From assembly GCA_027886185.1 (NCBI GenBank), contig WOAB01000761.1, positions 1,612,001-1,676,000 of the forward strand: a DNA stretch of 64,000 bases. The letters are read 5' to 3'. This document shows, in pieces, positions 31,525 to 43,430 of the stretch; position 1 is the stretch's first letter; each line of letters starts with the position of its first letter. Under the pieces are notes generated by a model. It did no database searches and was not told the origin of the DNA. It worked only from the letters and a program-made list of their open reading frames with translations. This DNA is from Rheum nobile. Taxonomy: Eukaryota > Streptophyta > Magnoliopsida > Caryophyllales > Polygonaceae. A program made the position numbers and the translations under genes.

Positions 31525-34500
31525 CTAGTCATCATCGGGGACTCTACCACTACCCTCTCCTCTCTCGTGTTGTGAATCAGTAAATCTCTGGGAAGCACGC
31601 GGTAAGGGATCAGCCATGGGCGCCTCGTGACCTATCAAATCATGAATCCACGAAATAATCACAGCGGTAACATCTGGTGGAAGCTCGTCCCTCTCCTCCA
31701 AAAAACGCCGCATCCGACCGGCGATAATCTGGGTCCGCTGAATACACGACAATGATTTCCATTACAACTAAACTGATTTTAAGCACGTAAAAAATGATAA
31801 GCGATAGATAAAATGTATCATACCATGAGAGTAGACACCGGTGGAGCTGGAGGGACAACAGGAGCCAGACCTGGACGATCCTGTCTAGGAGACCGTGCGT
31901 CCACATACGGATGTGACATCTGCTCCAGCCAGTCGATGTACGCATCGTCAGTGTCCCAGGCGAAGGTGGTATGGATCATGTCCTGAAGCTCGATCGTCGG
32001 TCTTGGGTCGGCATCCCATGTGCACAGCTCGTCGGCGTATTGAAGATCATACGCCCTCAAGTCGACCCGCCTCTTCACCTCGCGTGGCGCTGGTGGATCC
32101 TCAGGAACCCCCTGCTTGTAACCGAACTGCCGGAGGACTCGGTCCGGCATGTACGGCTCCTGTATATCGAGGCACTGAATAATGCCTCGGTATAGAGAAG
32201 GAGCGTATTGAGGGGTCGTAAACCCTAACGGACCCCACGGTGTCCAGGCAACCTAAAATGTCAACATATATATTTCGTAAATTCAAAACGTATATTTAAA
32301 ATGGATCATTACCTAAATTCAAAACGTATATTCATAATTTAAATTTCCTAAACGAAACGCAATAAAACAGTAAAGTATTACCTCGTCAAATCTCACGGCG
32401 TCTAAAATGCGGCGAACAGCAATCAGCCGCTCCGGATTCCGTCCCTGAGGAGCCTCCCTCCCGTCTCTCCGAGCGGCCCTCGTATCCACCATGGCCTCCA
32501 GGTCAAGGACAGCGTGACCTCGGAAAGTAGGAAAGTATGCCCAAATCCAGGTCTACATATATATAAAAACACGTAAGCATATAATATCATATATTATAAA
32601 AATAAATTAAAATAAATTAATAGTTACCCTCAGAAGAAGTGTACACCCTGCAATGCCCTTCGCCCTGACCCGTGACGCCTCACCCAAATTCCGATACAGG
32701 ACAGCCAATACGCCGACTCCCCAGGCATAACAACCGCTACGGTCGTGGTCATAGACTAGCGCCATGTACTTGTACTTGACGGCGTTCGTCGACTTGTCCG
32801 GGAAAACGGTACAGCCGAGGAGCATCATCAAGTACATGGATGCTACGCGTCGGTCATCCCTCTCTGGACTGGATAGCTGCTCAGTCGACCTCAGCAAGAG
32901 GGACTCTATCGGAATACCGCCACCACCGAACCACTGGGACACCAACTCCTGGTTCGCCCCAGTAACAGCGCAGACGTGATCTCTGACGACGGGGTCCGCC
33001 ATATCAGTGGTGACGCTCAAGCAGTCGATGGGAATCGCCAGGATGCGCGCGACATCGTGGAGCGTGATAGTGATCTCACCCCATGGGAAATGGAACGAGC
33101 TCGTCTCCGGATGCCAGCGCTCGACGAAGGCAGAAATAAGCACGTCGTTGACACTCCTGAAGTCCACCTCCCTCATAGAGGTGATACGGCTCCGCTGCGC
33201 AAAATCCCACCAGGTGTCAGGAGCCGCTGTAATGTGCTGGTTCATCTGCCAATGCCACGGCTTCCTGGTGTACGTCTTTAGAACCTTCCTCATCTGAAAA
33301 AGAAATAACAAAATTAGTATTATACTTATAAATTTATATATAGCATTTTCATATTTTCATTTACAAATCTTAGACTACATCAAAGACGTACCGTATCATC
33401 CACGCGCGCAACGGGTGGTGGGGGCTCCGGAAGTGTCAACGCCAATGTCATGTCCCATAGGACCCTGGCGACGTGGGTCGTATACGTACCCAGGAGGTGA
33501 GGAACGAGGGACCCTCCTGGCATCCAAGGCTCTGCGGGACCCGCCTGCTCGGGAACCGGATCTGCTTGCTCTTGAGCTGGATCCGCCTGCTGCGGAGCCG
33601 GATCCCCCTGCTGGGGAGCCGGATCCCCCTGCTGGGGAGCCGGATCCGCCTGCTGGGGAGACTCGTCCATCCCCAAGTCCTCTGCGGGTCCATCATAATA
33701 GTCGCGCTGGAAGGCCGCGTCGGCAACGACAACTGCCTCCTCCTCCAGATCCATGGACGAGGTCGATGAGGAAGACAGAGACAACGACGGGTCAGACCTG
33801 GTCACGCCCACCTGCACTCCCGTCGCGACGTCCTGTGTCGCGTCTAGGACGGGAAGCAGATCCACTGAAACGGCCACCGAAGCGGCCCGACGAGCCGATG
33901 CTGTGACCGGATTCCTCCGCGCCAGCTGACGGGACCCACGTCGGGGTCGTCTCACAGACAACATCGAGGCTTGCAAATCCTTTTAATAACATATTAACTC
34001 GTCAATTTCATATCATAAATTTTAGTTTCATATACACATTTGTTTTTCTAAATTCAAGTTAAATTATTATAACTGAAATCCAAAATTCAATACCTAAATT
34101 CAAATTCAATTTTTATAACATAAATATAAATTTCTAAAATTAATTACATATCAACAATTTCAAATCAACAATTTCTACCTTAATTTTTATAAACAAATCT
34201 CAAATCTAAATATTAATTTTAAACAATTCAACAATTAATTACAGATCAATAATTTCTAATTGCAATACATATTTTATTCTAAATTTTAATCAATTAAAAA
34301 TAAATTTCTAAAATTCATAAATAATATTTTCTAAAATATAAACATTCGTTTTTTGAAACAAATCTAGAATTAATTATAGATCAACAATTTCTAAATGCAA
34401 TATCTATTTCTAAATTCAATACTTATTTTATTCTTAATTTTCATCAATTTAAAATAAATTTCTAAAATTCATAACTATAAATTATTAAAATATAACTATA

Positions 34501-34776
34501 AATTTTTATACATAAATCTATAATTAAATACAGATAAACTATTTCTAAATGCAATACCTATTTCTAATTTTAATATTTATTACATTCTAAATTTTCATTA
34601 ATTCAAATAAATTTCAATTCCGTTCATACCTCTCGTCTACCCCAGGTAGAAGTCTGACCGGGTGTCGCAGGATCGTCTCCGCGTCCGCGTCCCCCTCCTC
34701 GTCTGCCCCGCGCTCGAATAAATCGGGTCCGGACAGTACCTCGTCCTGCATCGCCATCCGGACCACCACCGGTCAT
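31525..34776 (-). CDS. Plant mobile domain (PMD) protein, MAIN-like
   Basis: Exons on the minus strand are 34776-34630, 33979-33392, 33293-32628, 32552-32382, 32252-31824 and 31737-31525. Introns are GT-AG, every exon length is a multiple of three, and the frame is open for 737 residues. The N-terminus is Gly/Arg-rich (RARGRRGGGRGRG). Residues about 150-180 hold QQ(G/A)DPAP repeats of 7 residues (DNA about 33555-33660). The PMD core spans about residues 250-600: WWDFAQRSRITSMREVDF, FVERWHPETSSFHFPWGE, TLHDVARILAIPID, WIWAYFPTFRG, and EPYMPDRVLRQFGY. PMD proteins (MAIN, MAIL1 and transposon-borne relatives) act in the nucleus in silencing and genome stability. The gene converges on the transposase gene. 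An in-frame TAG at 34797-34795 separates this start from an upstream ATG at 34977. Confidence 0.85.
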
Positions 34777-34794
34777 ATCTCTGACGCCGGCCAC

Positions 34795-34977
34795 CTATCC
34801 GCCGCCGCCGCCAGGAACATCAGCACCGCCACCGGCCACCTCTGCAGCAACAGGAGCACCGCCGCCAGCCGCCCAGCTCTCCACGCCGCCTGGAATGCCA
34901 TCATCGCCTCCTCGTCCGCCAATCGCACCGCCTCGAGCCTCGTCGGAGGGGTCACCACCACCGCCACTGTTCGCCAT
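34795..34977 (-). other. Upstream in-frame ORF before the PMD start
   Basis: ATG at 34977 opens a 60-codon, Gly/Ala-rich frame that ends in TAG at 34797-34795. It is in the same frame as the downstream start at 34776. It is either a genuine upstream ORF in the leader or the original N-terminus cut off by one stop codon. Low-complexity GGC/GCC repeats make both readings possible. Confidence 0.45.
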
Positions 34978-35167
34978 CGTCGGAGATAAGAGGAGGAGAA
35001 GAACAAGAAGAAGAAGAAGGAGAGAAATGGAGGAGGAGGAGAAGGAAGGAGTGAATCGGAGGGGAGAGCCGCCGGAAATTGTACGCTAGGAGACGCCGCA
35101 GGGAGAGAGAAGGAAGAAGAAGAGAAGAAGAAGAAGAGGCCGCGCTCGACCTCTTAAAACCTAGCCT

Positions 35168-35385
35168 GTACGCCATATCATGGCGTATAGAACATAATTG
35201 GGCTGGCCCAACTTATTTATTTTTCATTTAAAATAAATACAAATACGTATTTTTTTGTACGTCGTATTATGGCGTACAAAAAAATACGTATTTGAATTAT
35301 TTTTTTCCCTGTCCACTTTTGGCTTATTTTTGCTTATTTTTATATCCGTACGCTGCGACATGACGTACGCCATATTATGGCGTAC
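35168..35385. promoter_or_regulatory. Right subterminal palindromes and hairpin of the MULE
   Basis: Three 21-bp palindromes of the form GTACGCCAT-N3-ATGGCGTAC lie at 35168-35188 (last base T), 35257-35277 (left half varied) and 35365-35385. The middle one is the centre of a larger hairpin (35240-35261 against 35273-35294). Together with 26038-26264 this gives five sites, two left and three right. Confidence 0.7.
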
Positions 35386-35427
35386 AAAATGTCGCGCGTA
35401 CAGCAAAAAAACGTCGCGCATATAGTG
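35343..35427 (-). repeat. Right terminal inverted repeat of the MULE
   Basis: This is the reverse complement of the left TIR with scattered mismatches. The tip on the minus strand reads CACTATATGCGCGAC. Confidence 0.85.
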
Positions 35428-35441
35428 GCCGCGATAAACAA

Positions 35442-36780
35442 TAGCAAATCTTCAAGGAAATACGCGGAGCAAAGTAATAATTACAAAATTACCCAACAAA
35501 GGGACATTGTCATTGATAGATCGCAATCCTAATGTGTTCAAAAACCTACGCAAAAGCAAATGAGAAACAGCTCAAGCCTTCGGAGCGGAGGATTTAGGAG
35601 GCTCCTATTGGTTCCTCTTCACACCACTTGTAAGAGTCGAGGAAGCGGGTGCTGGGGTCTTCACATAGGGGTCACCTTCCTTCAAAGTAGTGACGTCCCA
35701 TGCCTCGAGAGTTCCTTCACAATCGCCCTTGATCTCTCTACGTTTGGGAACTGGGTAGGGTTTTCGAGGCTTAGGCTTAAATCCATACATTGTTTGCGGC
35801 ATAAAAGGCATCTCGGGGAGATCATGCTTTTTGGCCATCTGTTTGATCCCGAGAAAGTCTCCCAACCAGTAGTAAGCCTCCGTGAAATATTAGAAACATG
35901 CCTTCACGCAAAATCCGCTCATGAAACCTATCTTTTGTATTTTGTCTTCTAAACATAATAAAGACAGTCAAAGAATCACGTCTCTTTCCATGGTTATCTT
36001 TTCATTCAGATTCCAGATCCTCACCTTGGTCAAACAAAGTGATGTACATAAGATGAATTTTGACTTATACAATTACAAGTATCATTATTCTGAAGTTCAT
36101 GTCTCTTTTTTCTGAAGTTCATTCCAGATCCTCACCTTTTCATTCAGATTCCAAATCTTTTGCCAATCCTTACTTAAGTTACTTGGTATTCCTAATTTCC
36201 TATGCAGGAGCCAGCTGAAGCCAAAATTCATCTTATATTACATATATTTAATTTCCTCCTACATGTGTAGTAGAGCTTTTCACCAATTATTATATCAACC
36301 AAACAAAAAAAGAGAAATGAACTTCAGAAACATGATATTTGTGTTGCAGCTCCACCTTGAAGATGGAATACAACTTAATAAGCTTGACATCAAAAGATTG
36401 TGTTAATTAAATCATCACTATATTATCAAACAACTAATTTTTTTGAGCACGTCTAGCAAGTTTTTTGGCCAAAGCAATTATCAAACAACTGATCAGTGAT
36501 CACTCATCACAAATCCAGAGAAAAGGTCAATTAACTTCAGTTCCTCAGACAGGTGTTAATTAAGCTAAAATCCAATAATGTTTTCAATAATGATAACAGA
36601 GCATCTGACAATTTTCAGGTAGTGATCGAAGTAGTAGTTTATTAAGCTAAAAACCAATAATGAACATCTGATAATCCTAGTTAATAGAACATCTGACATA
36701 AGCTAATGAATGTTATAAAGGCAAGCTGAAATAATTATTTTCCTAGACAATAAATCATAATCTAACTTAATTTTAATAAA
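35442..36780. other. Tat 3' flank right of the MULE and unassigned AT-rich DNA
   Basis: 35442 onward should continue the Tat-type element (the flank reads ATAAACAATAGCAAATC after removal of the MULE). A minus-strand ORF (35865-35605, 86 codons) is rich in Lys and Pro (YGFKPKPRKPYPVPKRRE) and was not recognised. It could be a further element-encoded ORF. From about 35950 the DNA is AT-rich with no gene seen. Confidence 0.35.
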
Positions 36781-38140
36781 ATCTCTATTTATCATCTCTC
36801 AGTCGTCAAGTTTTTCAATCTTCACAACCTTAAGCTTGGTAGAAGACACTTAGAATCTAGCTTCTTCGGTATCATCATCAATAATTTCATAGACGAGCTT
36901 CTTTGGTGTTGCAGAATCAGTCGAACAAAATGAAGAGTCGTTGTCGTCTTTATATACATCAGAGATTGTGTCCTAAAACACAACAACACAAATGACACCA
37001 TACACAAATGACATCATATACATCAAGCACAAATGACAGCAACACAAATGAATGTGAAAAAATCAGATTACATCAAGCACAAATGTACCTTCAAAGTGGA
37101 TGAAATTTTTTTGAAATCCTCAATCAAATTGACATCATCAGTCATGTCCTTCACTATATATGATGATTTTCCCTTATAGGTCAGATTACGATCATTAATT
37201 TTCTATCTTAAACAAAAAAGTTTTGTTTTAAAAAAAAATCAGATCGTCAGGAAATGCATCCATGTCCTTATGCTGGAAAAAAAGTTTAAAGTGAGAAATA
37301 TAAAATACTCAAATTTACTTGATTAAAGTGAGAAATCAAAAATATTGATATTTATTTATCTGAACTTTTACAATGATATAAAAAATACCTGATCAAGTAG
37401 CAGCAGACTTCCCCACAAAGGCTTGTACAAATTTATCAAATAAAGTAAACTTTGCAATATTCACACCATCATCATATATTATGACTTTAATTAGATATTT
37501 GCAGGAATCGAAGAGAAAATTTGTAATCAAGTTAAAGTACATTAAAATCTGAAAAACTCTAATTTAAACATACCTAGGAGATGGCATGTTGACCAATGTT
37601 CTACAAGTATTGTAATGAAACTTATCTCCTTCAAGTTCAAGCTTGTGGACACACTTCTTACAAGCATTGTAATACCAATTGACTTTATCATCAATATCGA
37701 CAACAGTAGCCAAAATTACACCATAACCAACCTGTATATATAGATATAAAAATGGTATAAATATTACTGGTTTAATATTTATAGTGCATGAACATTCAAT
37801 AATATTACTAAAAAAAAATGACCTGAAGTGAATCATTTATCTCCAGCAAAGAGTTTTTAAATGATGGATTGAAGAATATGTCTTCTCTTGAGTTGGCATT
37901 GGTAGTAGATACATGAGTGATACCACGTAGTGACCCGGATTCGGTTGTTGTAGAAGAACTGCATTTTTTAAGTAATATAGTAAATAACATAAATATTCTC
38001 CAAGTAAAAAATAACAACATAACATTTAAGTAGATTACCTTTCTAAAAAACTAACAACTTCAGGAACGTCTTGATTGAAGTGAAACTTAGACCCAAAAAG
38101 TCCATTTTGAACTGTAAATTTATCTAAAAAGAAATTACAA
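36780..38140 (-). pseudogene. RPA70-like single-stranded DNA-binding protein fragment
   Basis: Minus-strand exon-like pieces are 38133-38041 (VQNGLFGSKFHFNQDVPEVV), 37958-37823 (ending SFKNSLLEINDSLQ), 37731-37574 (GYGVILATVVDIDDKVNWYY, then NACKKCVHKLELEGDKF), about 37505-37389 (KVIIYDDGVNIAKFTLFDKF) and degraded pieces to about 36790. The CKKC zinc ribbon and following OB fold match the C-terminal domain of replication protein A large subunit. Splice-like GT and AG borders are visible, but stops and frameshifts occur in the later exons. RPA-like genes often travel with plant Helitrons, and no Helitron end was identified here. Confidence 0.65.
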
Positions 38141-40029
38141 AGAATAAGCTGACATTTATTTGGTTGAGCACGTTAGATTTAGTTGGTTGCCTAATTGATT
38201 GGACTGTAGCAAGAACAAAGATTATATAAGGTTGATACGAGATAATCTCATAGCATGTTCTCTCATTTCGTTGTAAGCAACCTTAATCTCATCTACTGAA
38301 TGACAATCTATATACATAAGTTTTTAAATGAGTACATCGAGAATGTAATTTTGTGAAGATTATGCATGTACGGGAAAAATTGCAGTATGATAATATATGC
38401 ATGCATTACTCTTCTACTGCATGCATTACTCTTCTACTGCATCCATTATATAATTTTGTACATACATTGCCTGCAACGATCCATTGTAACATTAGCTTTC
38501 ACATGCCTATAATACAAACTTTGAGTGTCCAAACTCCTTTCACTTCAGTAATTTCTTCAATATAATTGACTATGAGAATACCTAAACAATATAAACATAT
38601 ATAATCAAATATATGTGAGTAGGATATGTATGCAGAACTTAACGTATTGCTAGCAAGTAAATAGAGATGCATACACTGTTTTTCAAATATTCAACCACTG
38701 AGGTAATATGTATGCAAAGCAAAGAGAGATATATAAACCAAGTTTGACTTGTTTTGCTAACAGCAATCTTGCCCGAGATCCGGGTTATCTACAAATACGA
38801 TAAATCCGCTACAATTCTTTATTTATTGAAATTTTGTTGTTAACAGAATATTATCTCTTCTCATCTTGAAAGTAGTTAACCTGCTCATTAAACAACCATA
38901 TCCCGGATATGTATTTTGGGTGAGAAGAGATTAAGCGTATTGCTTTTATTGTACTTCGTAGCATATGGTTAATATTGAACAATATCCTGTCGAATGTGCA
39001 TAAATTATTGTACTTATGATATACGTAGCATATGGTTAATATTGAACAAATTTTCAGAATTAAAATATATATATTTTTAACAGAATATCGGCGGAGTTTG
39101 TTGTTAACAGAATATTATCTATTTTGTTGTGAACAGAATATTATATTTTTTTGGTGATTTTAACTTCGTTTTGCATAAGTGACAAATTCATTTGCTTCTT
39201 CCAAGTTTTAAGGAGTAACATGATGGTAATCTGTGAGATTTCATTCAAATTAAAAAAGTGGATTAATTTAATAAATCAGTTTAGATTTAAAATATTTTGG
39301 TTGCTAACAACATAATTATGTATTTTGGTTGCTAATAGATATGTCAACCGGTGAGATATCATTCAAATTCAAAAAGTGGATTAATATCAAATAATAAATA
39401 TTCAAATTCAAAAATTGGTTAACAATAGTACCTGGAAAGGAAATTTGAAAGTGATGAGATTTCATTAAACAACCATATCTAATTGGTTTTTAATTAAAAT
39501 AAATGAATGTAATCCACTTTTTAACGTAAGGATAATTAATCAATTTAATATATATATATAATGTATAATATAAGGTCAAGAGCTAGCTGGACTTTATAAA
39601 AGGATAACTAATCATAAGTAGATGATGGAATCATACATATATTAAACATTCTAGCTTAATAAAAGCTTCATCATATATATGCATGATGCGGTACATATAT
39701 AATGGCAAACTTTAGTTATATTATATAAGCTTATACGGTGGTCCAACTTTAAATATATAAGCTTTCATATATTAGTTATATAAATATAAGCTTATTGTTT
39801 GTATATTTTTTTAAAAAAATTATTACCTTCATGTATATAAACATTCAACAAAGTTGTACATATATATGATTTATAGATTTAAATTTACTTTGATTAGATA
39901 TTGTGATTTAAATTAAATAGAATTATTAATACAAAAATGAATTGGATTAACCACAAATTGACACCTAGGATTTGTGGGGCCGGAATGAATATGATTGCTC
40001 TAAATTCCTTTGCTTTAATATATACATAT
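38141..40029. other. AT-rich DNA without recognised features
   Basis: The stretch holds long A/T runs and repeated words such as AACAGAATATTATCT (39094 onward) and CATATGGTTAATATTGAACAA (38962 and 39028). No ORF with a recognisable domain was seen. Confidence 0.5.
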
Positions 40030-40215
40030 GTATATATATATATATATGAGTTTGGATTATATGGGGAGGGGGTTTGATGTGTAAAGTAGAGAGCTTTTAT
40101 AGCCATTGGATCAAGATAATCAAAGGGCTAATATTATTCCCATGTTTTAATATAAAACGGTGGTATACTTGTAATTATTGCTACTTTTTATTTCATTTTC
40201 CGCTTTTGCCCCTGC

Positions 40216-41480
40216 TTGTTTATCCTCCCTCCTTGCTTCGTTCATGCCTCTTTGCTCCCAATTCCGCCATTGCCAAGGCATCCAAGCTTCTTCTTTTTTC
40301 GTTTTTGCAATCCTGGCATGATTAATCAAGGTATTTGTTCTTTTTTTTTTCTATTCCTTCCTTTAATTCTTGTTCCTCTTTTACCTCTTCCATCTTCAAG
40401 CTTTCCTTTGCGATTCCACGGCCTCCATCCGCCATTGTCAAGCTTCCTCCTAATTCACTATCGGCGTTATGGATCAAGGTACTCCTCCTTCTTTTGATTC
40501 TTTCTTTTAGTTCGTCAATTTTGATTTTGTGTATGAACTCTGTTACATTGTTTCCTCGCCGAATTGCTTTTTGTTGTTCGTGAATTAGGTTTTGTTCGTC
40601 ATCTAGGATTTGTTTGTTCAATTTCAGATCTGCTCTTCGTTCCATGGCAATTATTGTATTGTCTCTCTATTTCATGAATTCGATTTCAATCCTTGCACTA
40701 AATTCTCAATGTCATCGTGTTTCTTTTTGCTTTCGTTTGTTTCTCCCTGTACGATACACTTCAGATTGGTTTTTTTTTGCTTGTACTAATTCTACCTTAT
40801 ATGTGCACTTTCACTTTATGTACGTATTTTTTGGTGGAGTGTATTTCTCCTCTGTTATATTTATGCATTCTGTGAACACTTCTTATTCTTGCACCAATTC
40901 ATCTTATTCATGCACTTTCATCCATTCTTTATTTTTTGTTGGGTATGTTTTCCTATGGCTATTACCATTAATCAAATTGTTGGCCTTGGAATTGTGTTTC
41001 ATGTAGTTTCCTTTTTGTGGCTCACTATTTGTTGGAACAACTTTACTTTACAAGCCTCAAGTATACATCACCCACTTTTATTGCATCATTGGTCAACACA
41101 ATACCCCCCTTTACTTTCTTGATTGCAATTTGTTTAAGGTTGCTTCAGATTTGTCATAAAATGTCATTACAAGTAGCACAATCAAGTTACCTGAATCATG
41201 TTGTTTATGCAGGCTGGAGATGCTAGATTTGAGCAAGACAAGAGGAGTTGCAAAGCTCACATGAACACTGATTTCATTAGCTTTCTGGTCTATTGTTTGT
41301 GGTAGTTTTTGAGTCTATTGCATCTGATTAAGAAAGAGTTAAGGTCAATTGGTAGTATTTGTAGAGTGGTGATCAGGGTTTTGTGTTTCTTGATAGGGAA
41401 TGGTGGTTTCGGGGTTGATCATCTTCATTTAGCTATGGTGTATTGAAGAACACTGACCTATTTTCATGACCATGTTCAAT
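40216..41480 (+). other. Leader-like region inside the 40-44 kb unit
   Basis: The stretch is pyrimidine-rich, with two similar modules that end ATTAATCAAGG|TATTTG (40321) and ATGGATCAAGG|TACTCC (40470). Both could be short exons with a splice donor. No conserved domain is visible in the frames that follow. Confidence 0.25.
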
Positions 41481-41765
41481 CCAATGTCGACCTTGCTCGT
41501 TGTTGTTCTTGCATACTTTGCCTTTGGTGAGAAACTCTACGTTGGCGGGTAAAAGTAAAATAAAACAAATTAACAGAGCTTAATTTATACTCTAAAAATT
41601 GGAACCTGAATATGCACCTGCATTCATTTTTTTAGCATTCCCAAAACATGATTAAATCCCACATACAACATGCATCTATTGTTTAGAAAATATTCAACCA
41701 ACCTACCAATAGTTCGACCATTTCATTACTTGTACATAACACTTGTTCCAAAAATTCACAACCAG

Positions 41766-41987
41766 CTAATAGTTCAACCACAAATCATCTATGTCTTCTT
41801 CCCCTTGCAGTCTTCTTTGTACTGGTTTGCCCACTTTTTTTACGTGATCGCTCACTTCATTAATTGTGGATGTCAATATAGTATGGACAAACTTCTTCCT
41901 CAATATACCACATGTCTTGGTGTCATTCCTTGGGCTTAGTCCATGATTCCACTCATGGACTCCCATATATGTCTCCATAGACCTCAT
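41766..41987 (-). other. Unrecognised 73-codon ORF
   Basis: It begins MRSMETYMGVHEWNHGLSPR and continues with a Lys/Arg/Glu-rich helix (HVKKVGKPVQRRLQGEEDI). No family was assigned. Given its location it may be the remnant of a gene carried by the surrounding mobile unit. Confidence 0.3.
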
Positions 41988-42529
41988 TGCTTAAAGCCCT
42001 GATTCTGATTTGAGTGTAGTTGTCGCCCCTTGCATGTTGAGTAATGATGGACACATGCTCATGCTTTGGAGGGCATTCGCCTTCTTGTGCACTTTAGAAG
42101 GCATTTCAATTATGCACATACAACTCATTTATTCTATTTTAAAAAGGATGATAATGATACTAATAAGACTATCTTGCTTCTGCATGAAAACAACATATAC
42201 AACAAATCAATTAGGGGGTGGGAGTGAGGAGGGACAATAATTTAGATTACTGTTAGAAGTGGTCACCAAGAAGTTTTGATGAAGGGGTGAGCATAAAGGA
42301 ATAACAGGCTAAGTAACATACAAATACATGTGGAGGCCATCAGGTGTGTCTGACACTTCCAAGCCACTCAGGACCACGGTGAACTCTATCAACTTTATAT
42401 AGCATAAATCACAAAGAGTAATTATATTTGCAAATTTAGTATAACTTGCAACACTTTGCATGCATCCATCTACACTGGCATTAAAAAACAATGCATCTAT
42501 TACTCTAGAAGGCACATATATATATTAAT

Positions 42530-43430
42530 TATGCACATACAACTCTTCTTAAAGCACTACTATATATAATTCATGCACTCCAGAAACCTATTCATAATGA
42601 ATTAAACCAATGGGTTAATCTTTGATGAAACCAAGTGCAAGAACAACAACTAGTTTACATAATTCATGCAAAGAAAGCTCTTATTCATGTAGACAAGAAT
42701 GCTATTATTCAAGCACATAATGCTCGTATTCATGCACACAGAAATCTTATTCATGCACATAAAGCTCCATTTTCTAATTTGGTTACCAATCATCAAAATG
42801 GTTGCAAAATAATTCATGCACATAATCTTTGATTCATGCACTAAATTACATACATGCACACAAAAATCTTATTCATGCACAGAAAGCGACAAATAGCTCT
42901 TATTTAAGCATTATTATACATAATTTATGCACTTTTGACATCAGTTCGGAAAAATCTTGTTGATTATGCACACACCATATGATGTGTTATGAAGTTTAAA
43001 AAAGATTTGCTTATGCATAAATAGCTCTTATTTAAGCACTTATATGTACAATTCATGCACTTGTAGACAACAATTCATTCATTTATTAGGAAATCATTTT
43101 AGGAGCATACTGATGTGCTTTATTGGATCTAATCATGCACTCTTGCCAACGTAATATAAACTTAAACACACAATACATGCACTTGCATACATCAATTCAT
43201 TCAGTTGTAGGGAATTCATTAGAAAAGAAGTTATCATTAGAACACTTAGTTATGTTGTTTAAAAAAGATTTGCTTATGCACAGATAGCTCTTATTTAAGC
43301 ACTTATATGTATAATCCATGCACTTGTAGACAACAATTCAAGTCCGTGTTTAAGATACAAACACCGAAATCCATTTCAAGTCCCTGTTTGGGCACTTGTA
43401 GACGACACTAATATGTACACTTGCACTTAT
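42530..43430. repeat. Diffuse ATTCATGCAC repeat region
   Basis: The decamer ATTCATGCAC and close variants (ATTTATGCAC, ATTCATTCA, TTATGCACA) recur every 20-60 bp over about 900 bp, with spacers that differ in length and sequence. The same word appears at 40860-40920. The spacing is irregular, so this is not a normal tandem repeat. Confidence 0.7.

Larger units (their letters stand above)
25990..35433. mobile_element. Autonomous-looking MULE with two genes (transposase-OTU and plant mobile domain)
   Basis: The ends share an inverted repeat of about 80 bp (left from about 25997, right to about 35426) that starts ACTATATGCGCGA and includes GCGACATTTTGTACGCC. ATAAACAA directly flanks the proposed element (25982-25989 and 35434-35441), which fits the 8-9 bp duplication of Mutator-type elements if seven poorly matched bases at each tip belong to the TIR. 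Inside are a rightward transposase gene (26391-30025) and a leftward plant mobile domain gene (34776-31525). Both have uninterrupted spliced frames, with minisatellites between them. It sits in the 3' region of the dead Tat element and looks younger than its host. Confidence 0.85.

Noticed and set aside
25996..35427. Classifying the 9.4-kb element as CACTA because the right tip reads CACTATA
   Set aside because: The left tip does not have the C, no matching 3-bp duplication flanks it, and the encoded transposase is clearly of the MULE type.
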